This document shows positions 1-10,237 of a stretch of 64,000 nt of DNA, piece by piece. Source of the stretch: Marinobacterium zhoushanense (lineage in GTDB: Bacteria > Pseudomonadota > Gammaproteobacteria > Pseudomonadales > Balneatricaceae); the NCBI RefSeq assembly GCF_014641945.1, contig NZ_BMIJ01000001.1, positions 730,585 to 794,584 of the forward strand. The letters are read 5' to 3'. The notes below the pieces were generated by a model that was not told the DNA's origin, did no database searches, and worked only from the letters and a program-made list of their open reading frames with translations. The translations under genes were made by a program, and so were the position numbers. The stretch's first letter is position 1. Each line of letters opens with the position of its first letter.

Positions 1-886
<886 letters not shown>

Positions 887-899
887 TCAGCTGAGCGTT

Positions 900-1139
900 T
901 TACTGCTTGGCAGCCCACTGCTCGGGAGTAAAGGTCTTAATTGAAACAGCGTGGATGGCACCGCTGGCGATCTGCTCGGTCAGGCAGGCGTAAACCAGTT
1001 GCTGTTTTTTCACCGGACTAAGCCCGGCAAAGCATTCACCGACCGCGGTGATCTGAAAATCACAGCCTTCACCTGCTGTATAAACGGTGCAGCCCTCGAG
1101 CTCACGCTCGATGATCTGTTTCACTTCTTCAGCTTGCAT
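900..1139 (-). CDS. ibaG: BolA-family protein IbaG
   Basis: A 79-residue BolA/IbaG-family protein. In the family, BolA proteins pair with monothiol glutaredoxins and take part in Fe-S or iron handling; IbaG is the acid-responsive paralogue that sits beside murA and mla genes. The reading frame is open further upstream to 1220, but the ATG at 1139 gives the normal family length, begins at MQAEEVKQIIE and has a GGAG-type ribosome site just before it. The conserved core is the GCDFQITAVGECFAGLSPVKKQQLVY stretch, positions about 24-49. IbaG rather than BolA is inferred mainly from the neighbours (murA, mlaB). Confidence 0.9.
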   Translation of the reverse strand: MQAEEVKQIIERELEGCTVYTAGEGCDFQITAVGECFAGLSPVKKQQLVYACLTEQIASGAIHAVSIKTFTPEQWAAKQ

Positions 1140-1295
1140 GCGCAACTCCGAGTGCAGAGTATGGGTTCGTTTCTGGACAGGGAGGGAATGATACAGCTTC
1201 ACCGCAGCGCGGGCCACCACAGGACCGACAGCGAGCGGAGAAGCAGGGGGGAGGGTTCGACGCTGGCGATGGAATAACCCGCGCCGACCTTTGCA

Positions 1296-1592
1296 TCAGG
1301 CGTCGCGTAACGCCCCATCCAGTCCGACCAGGTCGGCGATCGCGTCCAGATCGGAGGGGATATTGATGGCGCTCAACTCTAGACTGTTGCGCGCCGCCAA
1401 ACGGCAACAGGCGAGCCAGAGTGCCAAAGCCGAGCTATCGACGCGGGTGACCTGGCTAAAATCCAGCTGGCAGCGCTCCGTCTGTTTACTCAGTAGTGCC
1501 TCGACCTCGGCTCGGACGGCCATGATTGTGCCAAACAGCAGTTCGCCGCTGAGTGCAATGACGCCAGGCGAGGACTGCTCAACCTTCGTCAC
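1296..1592 (-). CDS. mlaB: STAS-domain protein MlaB of the Mla lipid transporter
   Basis: A STAS-domain protein of about 98 residues. MlaB is the cytosolic accessory subunit of the MlaFEDB inner-membrane ABC complex and stabilises the MlaF ATPase. The STAS hallmark is the QLDFSQVTRVDSSALALWL segment in the middle, where DSSAL is the conserved loop. I chose the GTG at 1592: it overlaps the end of mlaC by 14 nt and is preceded by a GGAGAGGG ribosome site. The longer frame up to 1661 would read an unlike, arginine-rich sequence that is really mlaC in another frame. It follows mlaC in the usual mla gene order. Confidence 0.88.
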   Translation of the reverse strand: MTKVEQSSPGVIALSGELLFGTIMAVRAEVEALLSKQTERCQLDFSQVTRVDSSALALWLACCRLAARNSLELSAINIPSDLDAIADLVGLDGALRDA

Positions 1593-2244
1593 TTTCGCCC
1601 TCTCCGCCCGTCGCCTTGATCGACACCTGCGATTCCCAGCCATCGATGACACCGGTGACACTGTTGTAGCGTTGATAGAGATCGGCGAACTGGTTCTTGA
1701 ACGTCAAGCGCAGATTGACACCATCGACGTTGACGTTGACCAGTGTCCAGCGATCCCCCTGCTTCAGCATGTAGTACACCAAACCATAGCTGTTGCCATT
1801 GGCGGCACGCACGTTGACCGTCACCACCTGCTTCTCCGGCTCAGGGCTCTCGGCCTGCTGCGGCTGAATCTCGTAGGTTTCGAACTCGAAACCGACGATC
1901 GCCTTGGCAAAGGTTTTCAGCAACGTAGTCTTGAACACCTCGGAAAAACGACTCAGCTCCTCGTCGGAAGCCTGGCGGTAGTACTTGCCCATAACCCGCT
2001 TGGCTATGTACGGGAAGTCGACCACCGGCGCGATCACACGTTCGACCTCGACCATCATCTCTTCCAGCCTGTCCGGAGATTTGAGACTCTCGTTCTCAAC
2101 CACCGCCAACATGTCACGCGTTACACCATCCATGACACCACTCGCCTCCTGCCAGGAGGGTTGTGCATTGGCATGAGCACCGAAAGTGGGAAGCAGCAGA
2201 GTCAAACCGAGCAACGCGGCCGATACAAGATTTCGCACGTTCAT
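1579..2244 (-). CDS. mlaC: Periplasmic phospholipid-binding protein MlaC
   Basis: MlaC shuttles phospholipids across the periplasm between the outer-membrane MlaA complex and the inner-membrane MlaFEDB complex. The protein is about 221 residues, opens with a clear Sec signal peptide (hydrophobic LVSAALLGLTLLL, cleavage near AHA-NA), and carries the MlaC/Ttg2D body including the FPYIAKRVMGKYYRQAS segment. I prefer the ATG at 2244, one base beyond the mlaD stop; a GTG at 2253 in the same frame would overlap mlaD and add three residues. The acidic C-terminus is short and may be disordered. Confidence 0.93.
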   Translation of the reverse strand: MNVRNLVSAALLGLTLLLPTFGAHANAQPSWQEASGVMDGVTRDMLAVVENESLKSPDRLEEMMVEVERVIAPVVDFPYIAKRVMGKYYRQASDEELSRFSEVFKTTLLKTFAKAIVGFEFETYEIQPQQAESPEPEKQVVTVNVRAANGNSYGLVYYMLKQGDRWTLVNVNVDGVNLRLTFKNQFADLYQRYNSVTGVIDGWESQVSIKATGGEGESDEG

Positions 2245-2245
2245 C

Positions 2246-2704
2246 TTACTCACTCACTTTGTTAAACAGGAACTTACCGATCAGGTCCTCAAGCACGAGG
2301 GCCGACTGGGTATCCTGGATTCGATCGCCGTCCATGAGGTTTTCATCTTCGGCCCCGGGGGTGATGCCGATGTACTGCTCGCCCAGCAGACCGGAGGTCA
2401 GGATCTGAGCCGAACTATCGGTGCTTAGATAGTCCACATCGTCGCGAATTCGCATCTCGACCTCGGCGACTAGAAACTTCGGATCCAGCCTGATCGCGGT
2501 CACCTCACCTATCTGCACGCCGGACATCGCCACCTTGGCACGTGTCGTCAAACCGCCGATGTTCTCAAACCGTGCGTATACCCGGTAACCACCACTCTGA
2601 TCGGCCAGACTCAATCCGCTGATATTCAGCGCCAGTACCACCAATGCCACAGCTCCTGCCAGCATCAGAAAGCCCACGCCGATCTCCATTGTACGCATGC
2701 GCAT
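2246..2704 (-). CDS. mlaD: MCE-domain protein MlaD
   Basis: MlaD is the membrane-anchored MCE subunit that forms a hexameric ring on the periplasmic face of the MlaFEDB transporter and binds phospholipid. The 152-residue protein has one N-terminal membrane segment (about residues 7-28) and one MCE domain: GGYRVYARFENIGGLTTRAKVAMSGVQIGEV is the typical start of that fold, at about 38-68. LTSGLLGEQYIGI is the conserved later strand. The gene is two bases from mlaE upstream and overlaps the alternative start of mlaC, so it is translated from one operon message. Confidence 0.96.
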   Translation of the reverse strand: MRMRTMEIGVGFLMLAGAVALVVLALNISGLSLADQSGGYRVYARFENIGGLTTRAKVAMSGVQIGEVTAIRLDPKFLVAEVEMRIRDDVDYLSTDSSAQILTSGLLGEQYIGITPGAEDENLMDGDRIQDTQSALVLEDLIGKFLFNKVSE

Positions 2705-2706
2705 TA

Positions 2707-3489
2707 TTACAACTCTCCAAACATTAACGCTGTCAGAATGAAGTCCAACCCCAGCACTGCCAGCGATGAGAACACTACGGTACGCGTCGTTGCCTGACTG
2801 ATTCCCTCCGAAGTCGGCACACAGTCATAGCCTTCGAACACCGCAATCCAGGTTACAACAGCACCGAATACGATCGATTTAATGATGCCGTTGAGGACAT
2901 CCTCGTAAAAATCTACCGAATGCTGCATGTTGGCCCAAAAGGAACCGTCGTAGATACCCAACCAATCAACAGCAACAATCGCACCACCCCATACCCCCAC
3001 AACCGAAAAGATCACGGTCAGGATCGGCAGGGAGATGAAACCGGCCCAAAATCTTGGTGCGATGACGCGCCGCAATGGATCGACCCCGATCATCTCCAGG
3101 CTGGCGAGCTGCTCGGTGGCTTTCATCAGACCGATCTCGGCGGTCAACGCAGAACCTGCGCGCCCGGCAAACAGCAGCGCGGTCACCACCGGCGCCAGCT
3201 CACGCACCAGGCTCAGTGCAACCATCTGACCCACCGCCTGCTCCGAGCCGTAATCGACCAGTATCGTGTAGCCCTGCAGCCCCAGCACCATGCCGATAAA
3301 TCCGCCAGAGACCACAATGATCACCAATGACAGGACGCCAACAAAATAGAGTTGTTGCACCAGCAGTGGAAACATGGTGAATGGCGCTGGCCGCGCGATC
3401 AACGACTGCATCAACAGCTGTCCGGCGCGTCCAAACGCCGCCAGCCGCGACAGGGCGCTTTCGCCCAGCGTCTGTATCCAATCCAGCAT
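2707..3489 (-). CDS. mlaE: Lipid ABC transporter permease MlaE
   Basis: MlaE is the permease of the Mla ABC transporter that moves phospholipids between the inner membrane and MlaC. The 260-residue protein has an amphipathic N-terminal helix and about five to six hydrophobic segments. The MlaE/Ttg2B signatures visible are [38 protein letters not shown] and the glycine-rich [12 protein letters not shown] loop before the last helix. Its ATG at 3489 directly abuts the mlaF stop, so the two are translationally coupled. The family is usually 250-265 residues, so it is complete. Confidence 0.96.
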   Translation of the reverse strand: MLDWIQTLGESALSRLAAFGRAGQLLMQSLIARPAPFTMFPLLVQQLYFVGVLSLVIIVVSGGFIGMVLGLQGYTILVDYGSEQAVGQMVALSLVRELAPVVTALLFAGRAGSALTAEIGLMKATEQLASLEMIGVDPLRRVIAPRFWAGFISLPILTVIFSVVGVWGGAIVAVDWLGIYDGSFWANMQHSVDFYEDVLNGIIKSIVFGAVVTWIAVFEGYDCVPTSEGISQATTRTVVFSSLAVLGLDFILTALMFGEL

Positions 3490-4302
3490 TTAGGGGGTTT
3501 CCTGTAACAGATCCTGCATCAAATCCGGCGCCGGATAGTGGAAGGGAACCGGACCATCCGGCAGCCCCTGCATAAACTGACGCACCTGCTCAGAGTCGAC
3601 GGCGGCGAGTTCATCCGGAGATCCCTGTGCGATCACGTGTCCGTCGGCCACCATATAGACATAATCCGCGATACTCAGCGTCTCTTTGATATCGTGCGAG
3701 ACGATGATACTGGTATGACCCAATGCCTGATTGAGGCGCCGGATCAGGTTGACCAGCACTCCCATCGCGATCGGATCCTGACCGGTGAACGGCTCATCGT
3801 ACATAACGATATCGGGATCCAGCGCGATCGCCCTGGCCAGGGCCACGCGCCTGGCCATACCGCCGGACAGCTCGCTCGGCATCAACCGCGCCGCACCGCG
3901 CAATCCCACCGCCTGCAGCTTCATCAACACGATGTCGCGAATCATGTCGCCGGTCAGGTCGGTATGCACCCGCAGCGGAAAGGCCACGTTTTCGAACACG
4001 CTCATATCGGTAAACAATGCACCGCTCTGGAACAGCATCCCCATACGCTCACGGGCCAGGAACAGCTCTCGCCGACCCAGCTTTGGGATATCATCCTGCT
4101 CCAGCAGAATCTGTCCGCTATCGGGCTTCAGCTGGCCACCAATCAACTTCAGCAGCGTAGTTTTGCCGGTACCCGACGGCCCCATGATCGCCGTCACCTT
4201 ACCGCGCGGGACCCGGATACTGATGTCGTCGAAAATGGTGCGTGAACCGCGACTAAAGCTCATGCCGCGTATGTCGATGATTATATCGCTCAGTGGCTCC
4301 AT
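3490..4302 (-). CDS. mlaF: Lipid ABC transporter ATPase MlaF
   Basis: MlaF is the cytosolic ATPase that powers the Mla lipid transporter. The Walker A motif GPSGTGKT, the Q-loop region MLFQSGALFTDMSV, the signature LSGGMARR and Walker B IVMYDEPF all appear in order, followed by the switch His in IIVSHD. I set the start at the ATG at 4302 (MEPLSDIII), which gives a normal length of 270 residues. The frame stays open to an ATG at 4353, but that 17-residue extension looks unlike the family and would start only about 18 nt from the predicted transcription start. First gene of the leftward mla-ibaG-murA operon. Confidence 0.95.
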   Translation of the reverse strand: MEPLSDIIIDIRGMSFSRGSRTIFDDISIRVPRGKVTAIMGPSGTGKTTLLKLIGGQLKPDSGQILLEQDDIPKLGRRELFLARERMGMLFQSGALFTDMSVFENVAFPLRVHTDLTGDMIRDIVLMKLQAVGLRGAARLMPSELSGGMARRVALARAIALDPDIVMYDEPFTGQDPIAMGVLVNLIRRLNQALGHTSIIVSHDIKETLSIADYVYMVADGHVIAQGSPDELAAVDSEQVRQFMQGLPDGPVPFHYPAPDLMQDLLQETP

Positions 4303-4370
4303 AGCTGCCCGAGAGGCCTCACACTCAGTTCCTTCTGCGCGGCGCGCATGCATCGCAGACTAATTTCAGA

Positions 4371-4406
4371 GCGCAGCAATATATCACTCCCCGGCTAAAA
4401 CGTGAA
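4371..4406 (-). promoter_or_regulatory. Predicted sigma70 promoter of the mla operon
   Basis: Read leftward, TTCACG (4406-4401) and TATATT (4383-4378) are separated by exactly 17 bases, and a TGA directly before the -10 box gives an extended -10 element. It sits in the gap between mlaF and the divergent kdsD gene. Transcription would start near 4371, about 70 nt before the chosen mlaF ATG. The call rests on motif matching only. Confidence 0.5.
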
Positions 4407-4522
4407 CTTCATGCCGCCATTTCCCGCTTTCCTGCCCGCCGCCTGCTGGGCCCAACCAGCCCTGTGTTGTACACTTCCCACCTTAATTACCAGCAACCGA
4501 CTGTTCAGAGATACCACCACTC

Positions 4523-5494
4523 ATGACCGACTTCGATTTTCTCCGCACCGGTAGCCGCACCATCGAGCTGGAACTGGATGCGGTGCAGAATCTGCTGAAA
4601 CATCTCGATCAGCGTTTCAGCCACGCCTGTGAGCTGATGCTCAACTGCCGAGGACGGGTGATCGTCACCGGGATGGGCAAGTCCGGACATATCGGCAACA
4701 AGATAGCCGCGACCCTCGCCAGCACAGGCACGCCCTCCTTCTTCGTTCACCCCGGAGAGGCCAGCCACGGCGATCTGGGCATGATCACGCCCGACGATCT
4801 GGTACTGGCGCTGTCCAACTCCGGAGAAACCGCTGAAGTCGTCACCATCCTGCCGCTGATCAAGCGCATGCAGGCACCACTGATCAGCATCACCGCACGT
4901 CCGGACTCCACCCTGTCGAAAGCCGCAGACGTCAGCCTGCACATACCGGTGGATCGTGAAGCCTGCCCACTGGGCCTGGCACCGACCTCCAGCACCACGG
5001 CGCAACTGGTGCTCGGTGATGCCCTGGCGATCGCGCTGCTGGAAGCGCGCGGCTTCAGTGCCGAAGACTTCGCGTTCTCGCACCCGGGAGGCGCGCTCGG
5101 CCGACGCCTGTTGCTGAAGGTGGACGACATCATGCATACCGGCGACGCCATTCCGGTGGTCGGTGCCGAGACATCGGTACGCGATGCCCTGCTGGAGATG
5201 ACACGCAAACACCTGGGCATGACCGCTGTCATCGACAGCAACAGCGCACTACTCGGCATCTTCACCGATGGTGACCTGCGCCGCACCCTCGACCAGGAGG
5301 TGGACCTCAAGCAAACCCGAATCAGTGACGTGATGACAACCAATTGCACCACCGTTCAGCCCGGCATACTGGCAGCGGAAGCACTGCAGATCATGCAGAG
5401 TCGGAAAATCAACGCCCTGGTGGTGGTAAACGCCGACAAACACCCGGTGGGTGCGCTGAATATGCACGACATGCTCAAGGCGGGGGTGATCTGA
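4523..5494 (+). CDS. kdsD: Arabinose-5-phosphate isomerase KdsD
   Basis: KdsD converts ribulose 5-phosphate to arabinose 5-phosphate, the first step of Kdo synthesis for lipopolysaccharide. The 323-residue protein has an N-terminal SIS sugar-isomerase domain (about 30-175, with VTGMGKSGHIGNKIAATLASTG and ALSNSGET) and two C-terminal CBS domains (from about 205 and 270, with MHTGDAIPVV and GIFTDGDLRR). This is the full domain set of KdsD. It starts a rightward operon, overlapping kdsC by one base, and is divergent from mlaF, the same layout as in many gammaproteobacteria. Confidence 0.97.
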   Translation: MTDFDFLRTGSRTIELELDAVQNLLKHLDQRFSHACELMLNCRGRVIVTGMGKSGHIGNKIAATLASTGTPSFFVHPGEASHGDLGMITPDDLVLALSNSGETAEVVTILPLIKRMQAPLISITARPDSTLSKAADVSLHIPVDREACPLGLAPTSSTTAQLVLGDALAIALLEARGFSAEDFAFSHPGGALGRRLLLKVDDIMHTGDAIPVVGAETSVRDALLEMTRKHLGMTAVIDSNSALLGIFTDGDLRRTLDQEVDLKQTRISDVMTTNCTTVQPGILAAEALQIMQSRKINALVVVNADKHPVGALNMHDMLKAGVI

Positions 5495-6030
5495 TGCTGA
5501 ACGACCTGAGTCAATCCCAGCTCGACAGCCTGCGCAAGATCCGCCTGGTGGTGTTCGACGTCGACGGTATTCTCAATACCGGGCAGCTCAACTTCCTTGC
5601 GGATGGCCGCGAGATCAAGTCATTCAGTATCCTCGACGGCCTGGGCATTAAACTGCTGCATAAGGGCGGCATCAAAAGTGCCATCATCACCGGTCGCCGT
5701 TCACCTCAGGTGGAGATCCGCGCCGAGGCACTGGGCATCAACTACCTGCGTCAAGGACGCGAAGACAAGCTGATTGCCCTGGAAGAGCTCTGGCACGAGA
5801 CCGGATTCGACGCCGAAAGTACCGCCTACATCGGAGACGACCTGCCCGACCTTGCGGCTATCCGCCGGGCAGGGTTCGGCGCCACGGTGCCTAACGGACA
5901 CTGGTTTGTGCGTGAGCATGCCGACTGGATCGCCCAAACCGCAGGCGGCATGGGTGCAGGACGCGAGCTGTGCGAACTGGTGCTCGCCGCCCAAGGCAAA
6001 CTGGACGACCTGCTCAAGGAGTATCTGTAG
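5494..6030 (+). CDS. kdsC: 3-deoxy-D-manno-octulosonate 8-phosphate phosphatase KdsC
   Basis: KdsC removes phosphate from Kdo 8-phosphate in LPS core synthesis. It is a small HAD-family phosphatase of 178 residues without a large cap domain; VVFDVDGIL (about 16-24) holds the nucleophilic Asp and the second Asp, and YIGDDLPDL is motif III. ATG at 5494 shares one base with the kdsD stop (TGATG), so I use it instead of an upstream in-frame start at 5344 inside kdsD. Followed with no gap by lptC. Confidence 0.96.
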   Translation: MLNDLSQSQLDSLRKIRLVVFDVDGILNTGQLNFLADGREIKSFSILDGLGIKLLHKGGIKSAIITGRRSPQVEIRAEALGINYLRQGREDKLIALEELWHETGFDAESTAYIGDDLPDLAAIRRAGFGATVPNGHWFVREHADWIAQTAGGMGAGRELCELVLAAQGKLDDLLKEYL

Positions 6031-6600
6031 GTGTTCAGCAGCGCACGTATTCGCCTGCTCATAGCGCTAGCGATAGTCACCCCGGTATTGGTCTACTGGG
6101 GTTTTTCCGGCGACACCGTGCCACAACAGCCGGGAGGCACCCGGGAGGACAGCGGCAGCATCGACTTTTTCATGCGCGATGCCGAAACCGTGTACTGGTC
6201 AACCGACGGCGCGCGTGCGCGCGAGTGGAGCGCCCCGGAACTCAACCACTACCCTCAGCGCTCACGCAGCGAGTTGCGCCAGCCACAAACCCTGATGCCA
6301 ACAGGTGACGGGGGGATATACAAAATGCGCGCCAATGAGGGCTGGATTGTCGACGACCAGAGTCAGATTCAGCTTGCAGGTAGTGTAGAGGTTCACCATA
6401 ATCCGCAGTCCGGACCCGCAGGAATCCTGACCACCAGCAGCCTGACGATCTTCCCGCCACAGAACCTGGCCCGCACCGATGAGCCGGCAACATTGGTTCG
6501 CGACGGCGAGCGAACAGATACGGTTGGGCTCGAGGTCTATTTCGATCAACGAAGGATAGAGCTGCTTTCAAATGTACAGGGTAGATACAATGCGCGCTAA
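6031..6600 (+). CDS. lptC: LPS export protein LptC
   Basis: LptC is the bitopic inner-membrane protein that passes LPS from the LptB2FG extractor to LptA in the periplasm. The start is a GTG immediately after the kdsC TAG, giving 189 residues. One N-terminal membrane anchor (about 7-24) is followed by the LptC/DUF1239 jellyroll, with IYKMRANEGWIVDDQSQIQLAGSVEV as the recognisable beta-rich piece. Sequence conservation in this family is low; the assignment gains strength from its fixed place between kdsC and lptA. Confidence 0.93.
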   Translation: MFSSARIRLLIALAIVTPVLVYWGFSGDTVPQQPGGTREDSGSIDFFMRDAETVYWSTDGARAREWSAPELNHYPQRSRSELRQPQTLMPTGDGGIYKMRANEGWIVDDQSQIQLAGSVEVHHNPQSGPAGILTTSSLTIFPPQNLARTDEPATLVRDGERTDTVGLEVYFDQRRIELLSNVQGRYNAR

Positions 6601-7111
6601 ACGCTTGCTTCAAGCCACCCTCTGCTGCCTGGCACTGAGCAGTGCCGCTCCCTCCGTTCTGGCACTCCCCGAAGATCGCTCCGAACCGATCAATATCAGC
6701 GCTGATAGCGCCAGCATCAATGAAAAAACCGGCGTTACCGTTTACAGCGGCCGGGTCGAAATATCCCAGGGTTCGATGAAGATTCGTGGCGACCGTATCG
6801 AGCTTTATCGCTCAGGTGATGGTGATGTCGATCGCATTGTCGCCATCGGCAAACCGGCGCAGTTTGAACAGCAGCCCAAGGCCGACGAGCCGGTCACGCA
6901 TGCCTACGGCCTGCGCATGGAGTACAGAATCAGCGCTCAAACGGTCACCATCAATGAGCAAGCCAAAGTTGAACAGGGCCAGGACACCTTCACCGGGGAG
7001 CGCATCGTTTACAATATGGACAAGGCGATAGTCGATGCCTATGGCAGTGAAGATGGCGATCAGCGCGTGAAGATGGTGATTCAGCCCAAGAGTAGCAGGA
7101 ACGCGCAATAG
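6590..7111 (+). CDS. lptA: Periplasmic LPS bridge protein LptA
   Basis: LptA forms the periplasmic bridge that carries LPS from LptC to LptD. The protein has a signal peptide ([20 protein letters not shown]) and the OstA-like beta-jellyroll from about residue 30, seen in [23 protein letters not shown] and [11 protein letters not shown] chose the ATG at 6590, which overlaps the lptC stop and gives a short positively charged n-region; an ATG at 6572 would add six residues. lptA and lptB are separated by two bases. Confidence 0.95.
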   Translation: MRAKRLLQATLCCLALSSAAPSVLALPEDRSEPINISADSASINEKTGVTVYSGRVEISQGSMKIRGDRIELYRSGDGDVDRIVAIGKPAQFEQQPKADEPVTHAYGLRMEYRISAQTVTINEQAKVEQGQDTFTGERIVYNMDKAIVDAYGSEDGDQRVKMVIQPKSSRNAQ

Positions 7112-7113
7112 TC

Positions 7114-7839
7114 ATGATGCAGCTAGAAGCACTACACTTGGCCAAGAGCTACAAAGGACGCCAGGTAGTTCGTGATGTATCAATAGCAATCAGCAGCGGT
7201 GAGGTGGTTGGCCTTCTTGGCCCAAATGGCGCCGGCAAAACCACCTGTTTCTACATGATCGTCGGCCTGATCAAAGCAGATCATGGCCAGATACGCATAA
7301 ACGAAGACGATATTACCCGCCTGGCCATGCATGGCCGGGCGCGTCGTGGCATAGGCTATCTGCCCCAAGAGGCATCGATCTTTCGCAAGCTGAGCGTTCA
7401 CGACAACCTGATGGCGATCTTGGAAACCCGAAAGGACCTGACTAAACAGCAGCGGGAACAACGGGTTAACGAGCTGCTGGAGGAGTTCCACATCACCCAC
7501 CTGGCGCGTAACCTCGGCATGTCACTGTCGGGGGGCGAAAGACGCCGGGTGGAGATCGCCAGAGCGCTGGCAACAGAGCCTGCATTCATCCTGCTTGATG
7601 AGCCCTTTGCCGGTGTCGATCCAATCTCGGTGGGCGATATCAAGCAGACAGTGCGCCATCTGCAGGACAGAGGGATAGGCGTTTTGATCACGGACCATAA
7701 TGTGCGCGAAACGCTGGATATCTGTCAGCGCGCCTATATTGTTAGTGATGGGGGCATACTGGCTCAGGGAGGACCAGAAGAGATACTGGCAAACCAACAG
7801 GTACGAAGGGCTTACCTCGGCGAACAGTTCAAACTCTGA
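7114..7839 (+). CDS. lptB: LPS export ABC ATPase LptB
   Basis: LptB is the ATPase of the LptB2FG transporter that extracts LPS from the inner membrane. All ABC motifs are present: Walker A GPNGAGKT (about 35-42), Q-loop GYLPQEAS, signature LSGGERRR, Walker [11 protein letters not shown] and the switch His in [10 protein letters not shown]. The length of 241 residues equals the family norm. It directly precedes rpoN, the standard arrangement in gammaproteobacteria; lptF and lptG are elsewhere, as usual. Confidence 0.98.
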   Translation: MMQLEALHLAKSYKGRQVVRDVSIAISSGEVVGLLGPNGAGKTTCFYMIVGLIKADHGQIRINEDDITRLAMHGRARRGIGYLPQEASIFRKLSVHDNLMAILETRKDLTKQQREQRVNELLEEFHITHLARNLGMSLSGGERRRVEIARALATEPAFILLDEPFAGVDPISVGDIKQTVRHLQDRGIGVLITDHNVRETLDICQRAYIVSDGGILAQGGPEEILANQQVRRAYLGEQFKL

Positions 7840-7885
7840 TGCTGAAAGCCACAACATCCGATCCAAGTAACGGCATATCGCGTAT

Positions 7886-9403
7886 ATGAAGCAATCCTTA
7901 CAGCTAAAAATCGGTCAGCAACTCACCATGACGCCCCAGCTGCAGCAGGCGATACGTCTGTTACAGCTGTCGACACTGGATCTGCAGCAGGAGATCCAGC
8001 AGGCACTGGAGAGTAACCCGCTGCTCGAAGTCAGCGAAGAGGATGCAGATCTTCCCGGCGATGACGGCGATCAGAACGCCGACCAGGAACCTCCTCGCAG
8101 CAACGATGAGACCGCCGAAAGCGCCGAAAGCGCCGCAGAGGAAGCATCGTACGAGGATAGCGCTGAGGACAGCTGGAGCGACGACATCCCCTCTGAGCTG
8201 ACCACCGACAGCTCATGGGACGATACGTTTCAGGCAGCCCCCACCAGCGGTACCTCATCCAGGGATGATGACTGGGAGCCGGGCGACAACGACACCCGCG
8301 ACGAGACACTGCAGGACCACCTGCTCTGGCAACTCAACCTGACACCGATGAGTGACAGCGACCGCCTTGTCGCCGAGTCGATCATCGACGGCATCGAACC
8401 CGATGGCTACCTGACGATCAGCACCGAAGAGTTGCTTGAACAGTTCAGCCAACAATATCCGCAAGAGTTCGCCGACAGCGAACTGGATGAGATCGAGGCG
8501 GTGTTGCACCGGGTTCAGCAGTTCGACCCGCCCGGTGTTGCGGCGCGCAACCTGAGCGAATGCCTGGCGATCCAGCTGCGCCAGCTGCCGGCCGACACCC
8601 CCTGGATCGGAGAAGCACTTAAACTGGTAGAGGATCACCTGCAACTGCTGGGCAACCACGACTACAAGACACTGCTGCGCCGGATGCGAGTCAAGGAGGA
8701 GGCGCTGCAGGAGATCATCCGCCTGATCCAAACACTGAATCCGAAGCCGGGCGCCATGATCACGTCCAGCCAGTCCGAGTATGTGATACCCGACGTGGTG
8801 GTCGCCAAAATCAAGGATGAGTGGGTTGTCAACCTGAACCCCGACGCCGCCCCCCGCCTGCGGATCAACACCCAGTATGCCGACCTGATCCGTCGCGCCG
8901 ACAACAGCGCCGACAACAGCTTTCTGAAGAATCATCTGCAGGAGGCGCGCTGGTTCCTGAAAAGCCTGCTAAGCCGCAACGAAACGCTGCTCAAGGTAGC
9001 CACCGAGATCGTCGGTCGCCAGTCGGAGTTTCTCGAACAGGGTGAAGAGGCGATGAAACCGATGGTCCTGCATGACATCGCCGAAGCGGTGGGGATGCAT
9101 GAGTCGACCATCTCTCGTGTCACCACACAGAAATACATGCACACGCCGCGCGGCATCTTCGAACTTAAGTACTTTTTCTCGAGCCATGTCAGCACCTCGG
9201 ATGGCGGCGCGGCGTCCTCAACCGCCATTCGCGCCCTGATCAAGAAACTGGTTTCGGCCGAAAATCCGGCGAAGCCGCTTAGCGACAACAAGATCGCTCA
9301 GCTTCTGGATGAACAAGGAATCAACGTCGCACGGCGCACGATTGCCAAATATCGCGAGGCGTTAGCGATTCCGCCTTCTAATGAGCGCAAGCGTCTGGTT
9401 TAA
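7886..9403 (+). CDS. rpoN: RNA polymerase sigma-54 factor RpoN
   Basis: Sigma-54 directs polymerase to -24/-12 promoters that need AAA+ activators, typically for nitrogen, motility and carbon-use genes. Region I is seen at the start ([26 protein letters not shown], glutamine/leucine-rich), a long acidic region II spans about 50-145, and the C-terminal domain ends with the RpoN box [10 protein letters not shown]. The helix-turn-helix region lies near [15 protein letters not shown]. Length 505 is in the normal range; the acidic linker (repeats of ESAE and DDW) is on the long side. No -24/-12 promoter was identified in the window. Confidence 0.98.
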   Translation: MKQSLQLKIGQQLTMTPQLQQAIRLLQLSTLDLQQEIQQALESNPLLEVSEEDADLPGDDGDQNADQEPPRSNDETAESAESAAEEASYEDSAEDSWSDDIPSELTTDSSWDDTFQAAPTSGTSSRDDDWEPGDNDTRDETLQDHLLWQLNLTPMSDSDRLVAESIIDGIEPDGYLTISTEELLEQFSQQYPQEFADSELDEIEAVLHRVQQFDPPGVAARNLSECLAIQLRQLPADTPWIGEALKLVEDHLQLLGNHDYKTLLRRMRVKEEALQEIIRLIQTLNPKPGAMITSSQSEYVIPDVVVAKIKDEWVVNLNPDAAPRLRINTQYADLIRRADNSADNSFLKNHLQEARWFLKSLLSRNETLLKVATEIVGRQSEFLEQGEEAMKPMVLHDIAEAVGMHESTISRVTTQKYMHTPRGIFELKYFFSSHVSTSDGGAASSTAIRALIKKLVSAENPAKPLSDNKIAQLLDEQGINVARRTIAKYREALAIPPSNERKRLV

Positions 9404-9454
9404 TTGAAGTGGAGAAGCACGATATAAAAGCGTGCAACGACGAGGAGAGAACGT

Positions 9455-9745
9455 ATGCAGATCAACATTACTGGCCATCATGTCGAACTGACTGAAGCGC
9501 TTAACGACTATGTCCGCTCAAAGTTTGACAAGCTTGAGCGCCATTTTGACAACATCACCAATGCCCAGGTGACCCTCAGCGTTGAGAAGCAGCGTCAACA
9601 AGCTGAAGCCGACGTGCATATCGCCGGTGGACAGATCTTTGCCACCCATGAACACGATGACATGTATGCCGCAATCGATGGACTGATCGACAAGCTTGAT
9701 CGCCAGATCATCAAGCACAAGGAAAAGATGAAGGCTCACAAATAA
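9455..9745 (+). CDS. hpf: Short ribosome hibernation promoting factor HPF
   Basis: A 96-residue short-form HPF/YfiA family protein. Short HPF acts with RMF to pair inactive ribosomes into 100S dimers in starved gammaproteobacteria. The fold signatures are MQINITGHHVELTEALNDYVRSKFDKLERHF at the start and HEHDDMYAAIDGLIDKLDRQ later. There is no C-terminal dimerisation extension as in long HPF. A good GAGGAG ribosome site precedes the ATG. It lies in its usual place between rpoN and ptsN. Confidence 0.95.
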   Translation: MQINITGHHVELTEALNDYVRSKFDKLERHFDNITNAQVTLSVEKQRQQAEADVHIAGGQIFATHEHDDMYAAIDGLIDKLDRQIIKHKEKMKAHK

Positions 9746-9769
9746 AACTGAAAGCTCCTGTCATACATA

Positions 9770-10237
9770 ATGAACTTGACCGAACTTCTGACCGAATCGT
9801 GCACTCTCTGTCACGCCGATATCGTCAGTAAGAAACGAGCTCTGGAACTGGCCAGCGACACCCTCGCTGGCCAGTCCGGTACTCCCGCCGCCGAACAGAT
9901 CTTCAGCGGCCTGCTCAACCGCGAGCGCCTTGGCAGCACCGGCATCGGTGATGGCGTTGCGATTCCCCACTGTCGTCTTCCAGATTGCCAGCACGCTATG
10001 GCACTGCTGATGACACTGGCCACTCCAATAGACTTCGACGCAATCGACAACCGCCCCGTCGATCTGCTCTGCGTATTGCTGGTGCCGGAAGATGGTGCCG
10101 AAGAGCATCTGCAGACCCTGGCAGGTCTTGCTGAACTGTTCAGCCAGAGCGAGGTCAGGGAACAGCTTCGCGCGTGCGAACAGTCTCCGCAACTGTTCCA
10201 GACCATTCAGCAACTGGCCGACGCGCAGAGGGCCTGA
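9770..10237 (+). CDS. ptsN: Nitrogen PTS enzyme IIA (PtsN)
   Basis: PtsN (EIIA-Ntr) is the last phosphoacceptor of the nitrogen phosphotransferase chain and regulates potassium transport and other targets by binding rather than by sugar import. The EIIA type-2 domain fills the 155 residues. His67 in GVAIPHCRLP is the phosphorylation site, in the same context as His73 of the E. coli protein. The stop overlaps the rapZ start by one base. Its partner NPr is encoded one gene further on; the PtsP kinase is not in this window. Confidence 0.96.
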   Translation: MNLTELLTESCTLCHADIVSKKRALELASDTLAGQSGTPAAEQIFSGLLNRERLGSTGIGDGVAIPHCRLPDCQHAMALLMTLATPIDFDAIDNRPVDLLCVLLVPEDGAEEHLQTLAGLAELFSQSEVREQLRACEQSPQLFQTIQQLADAQRA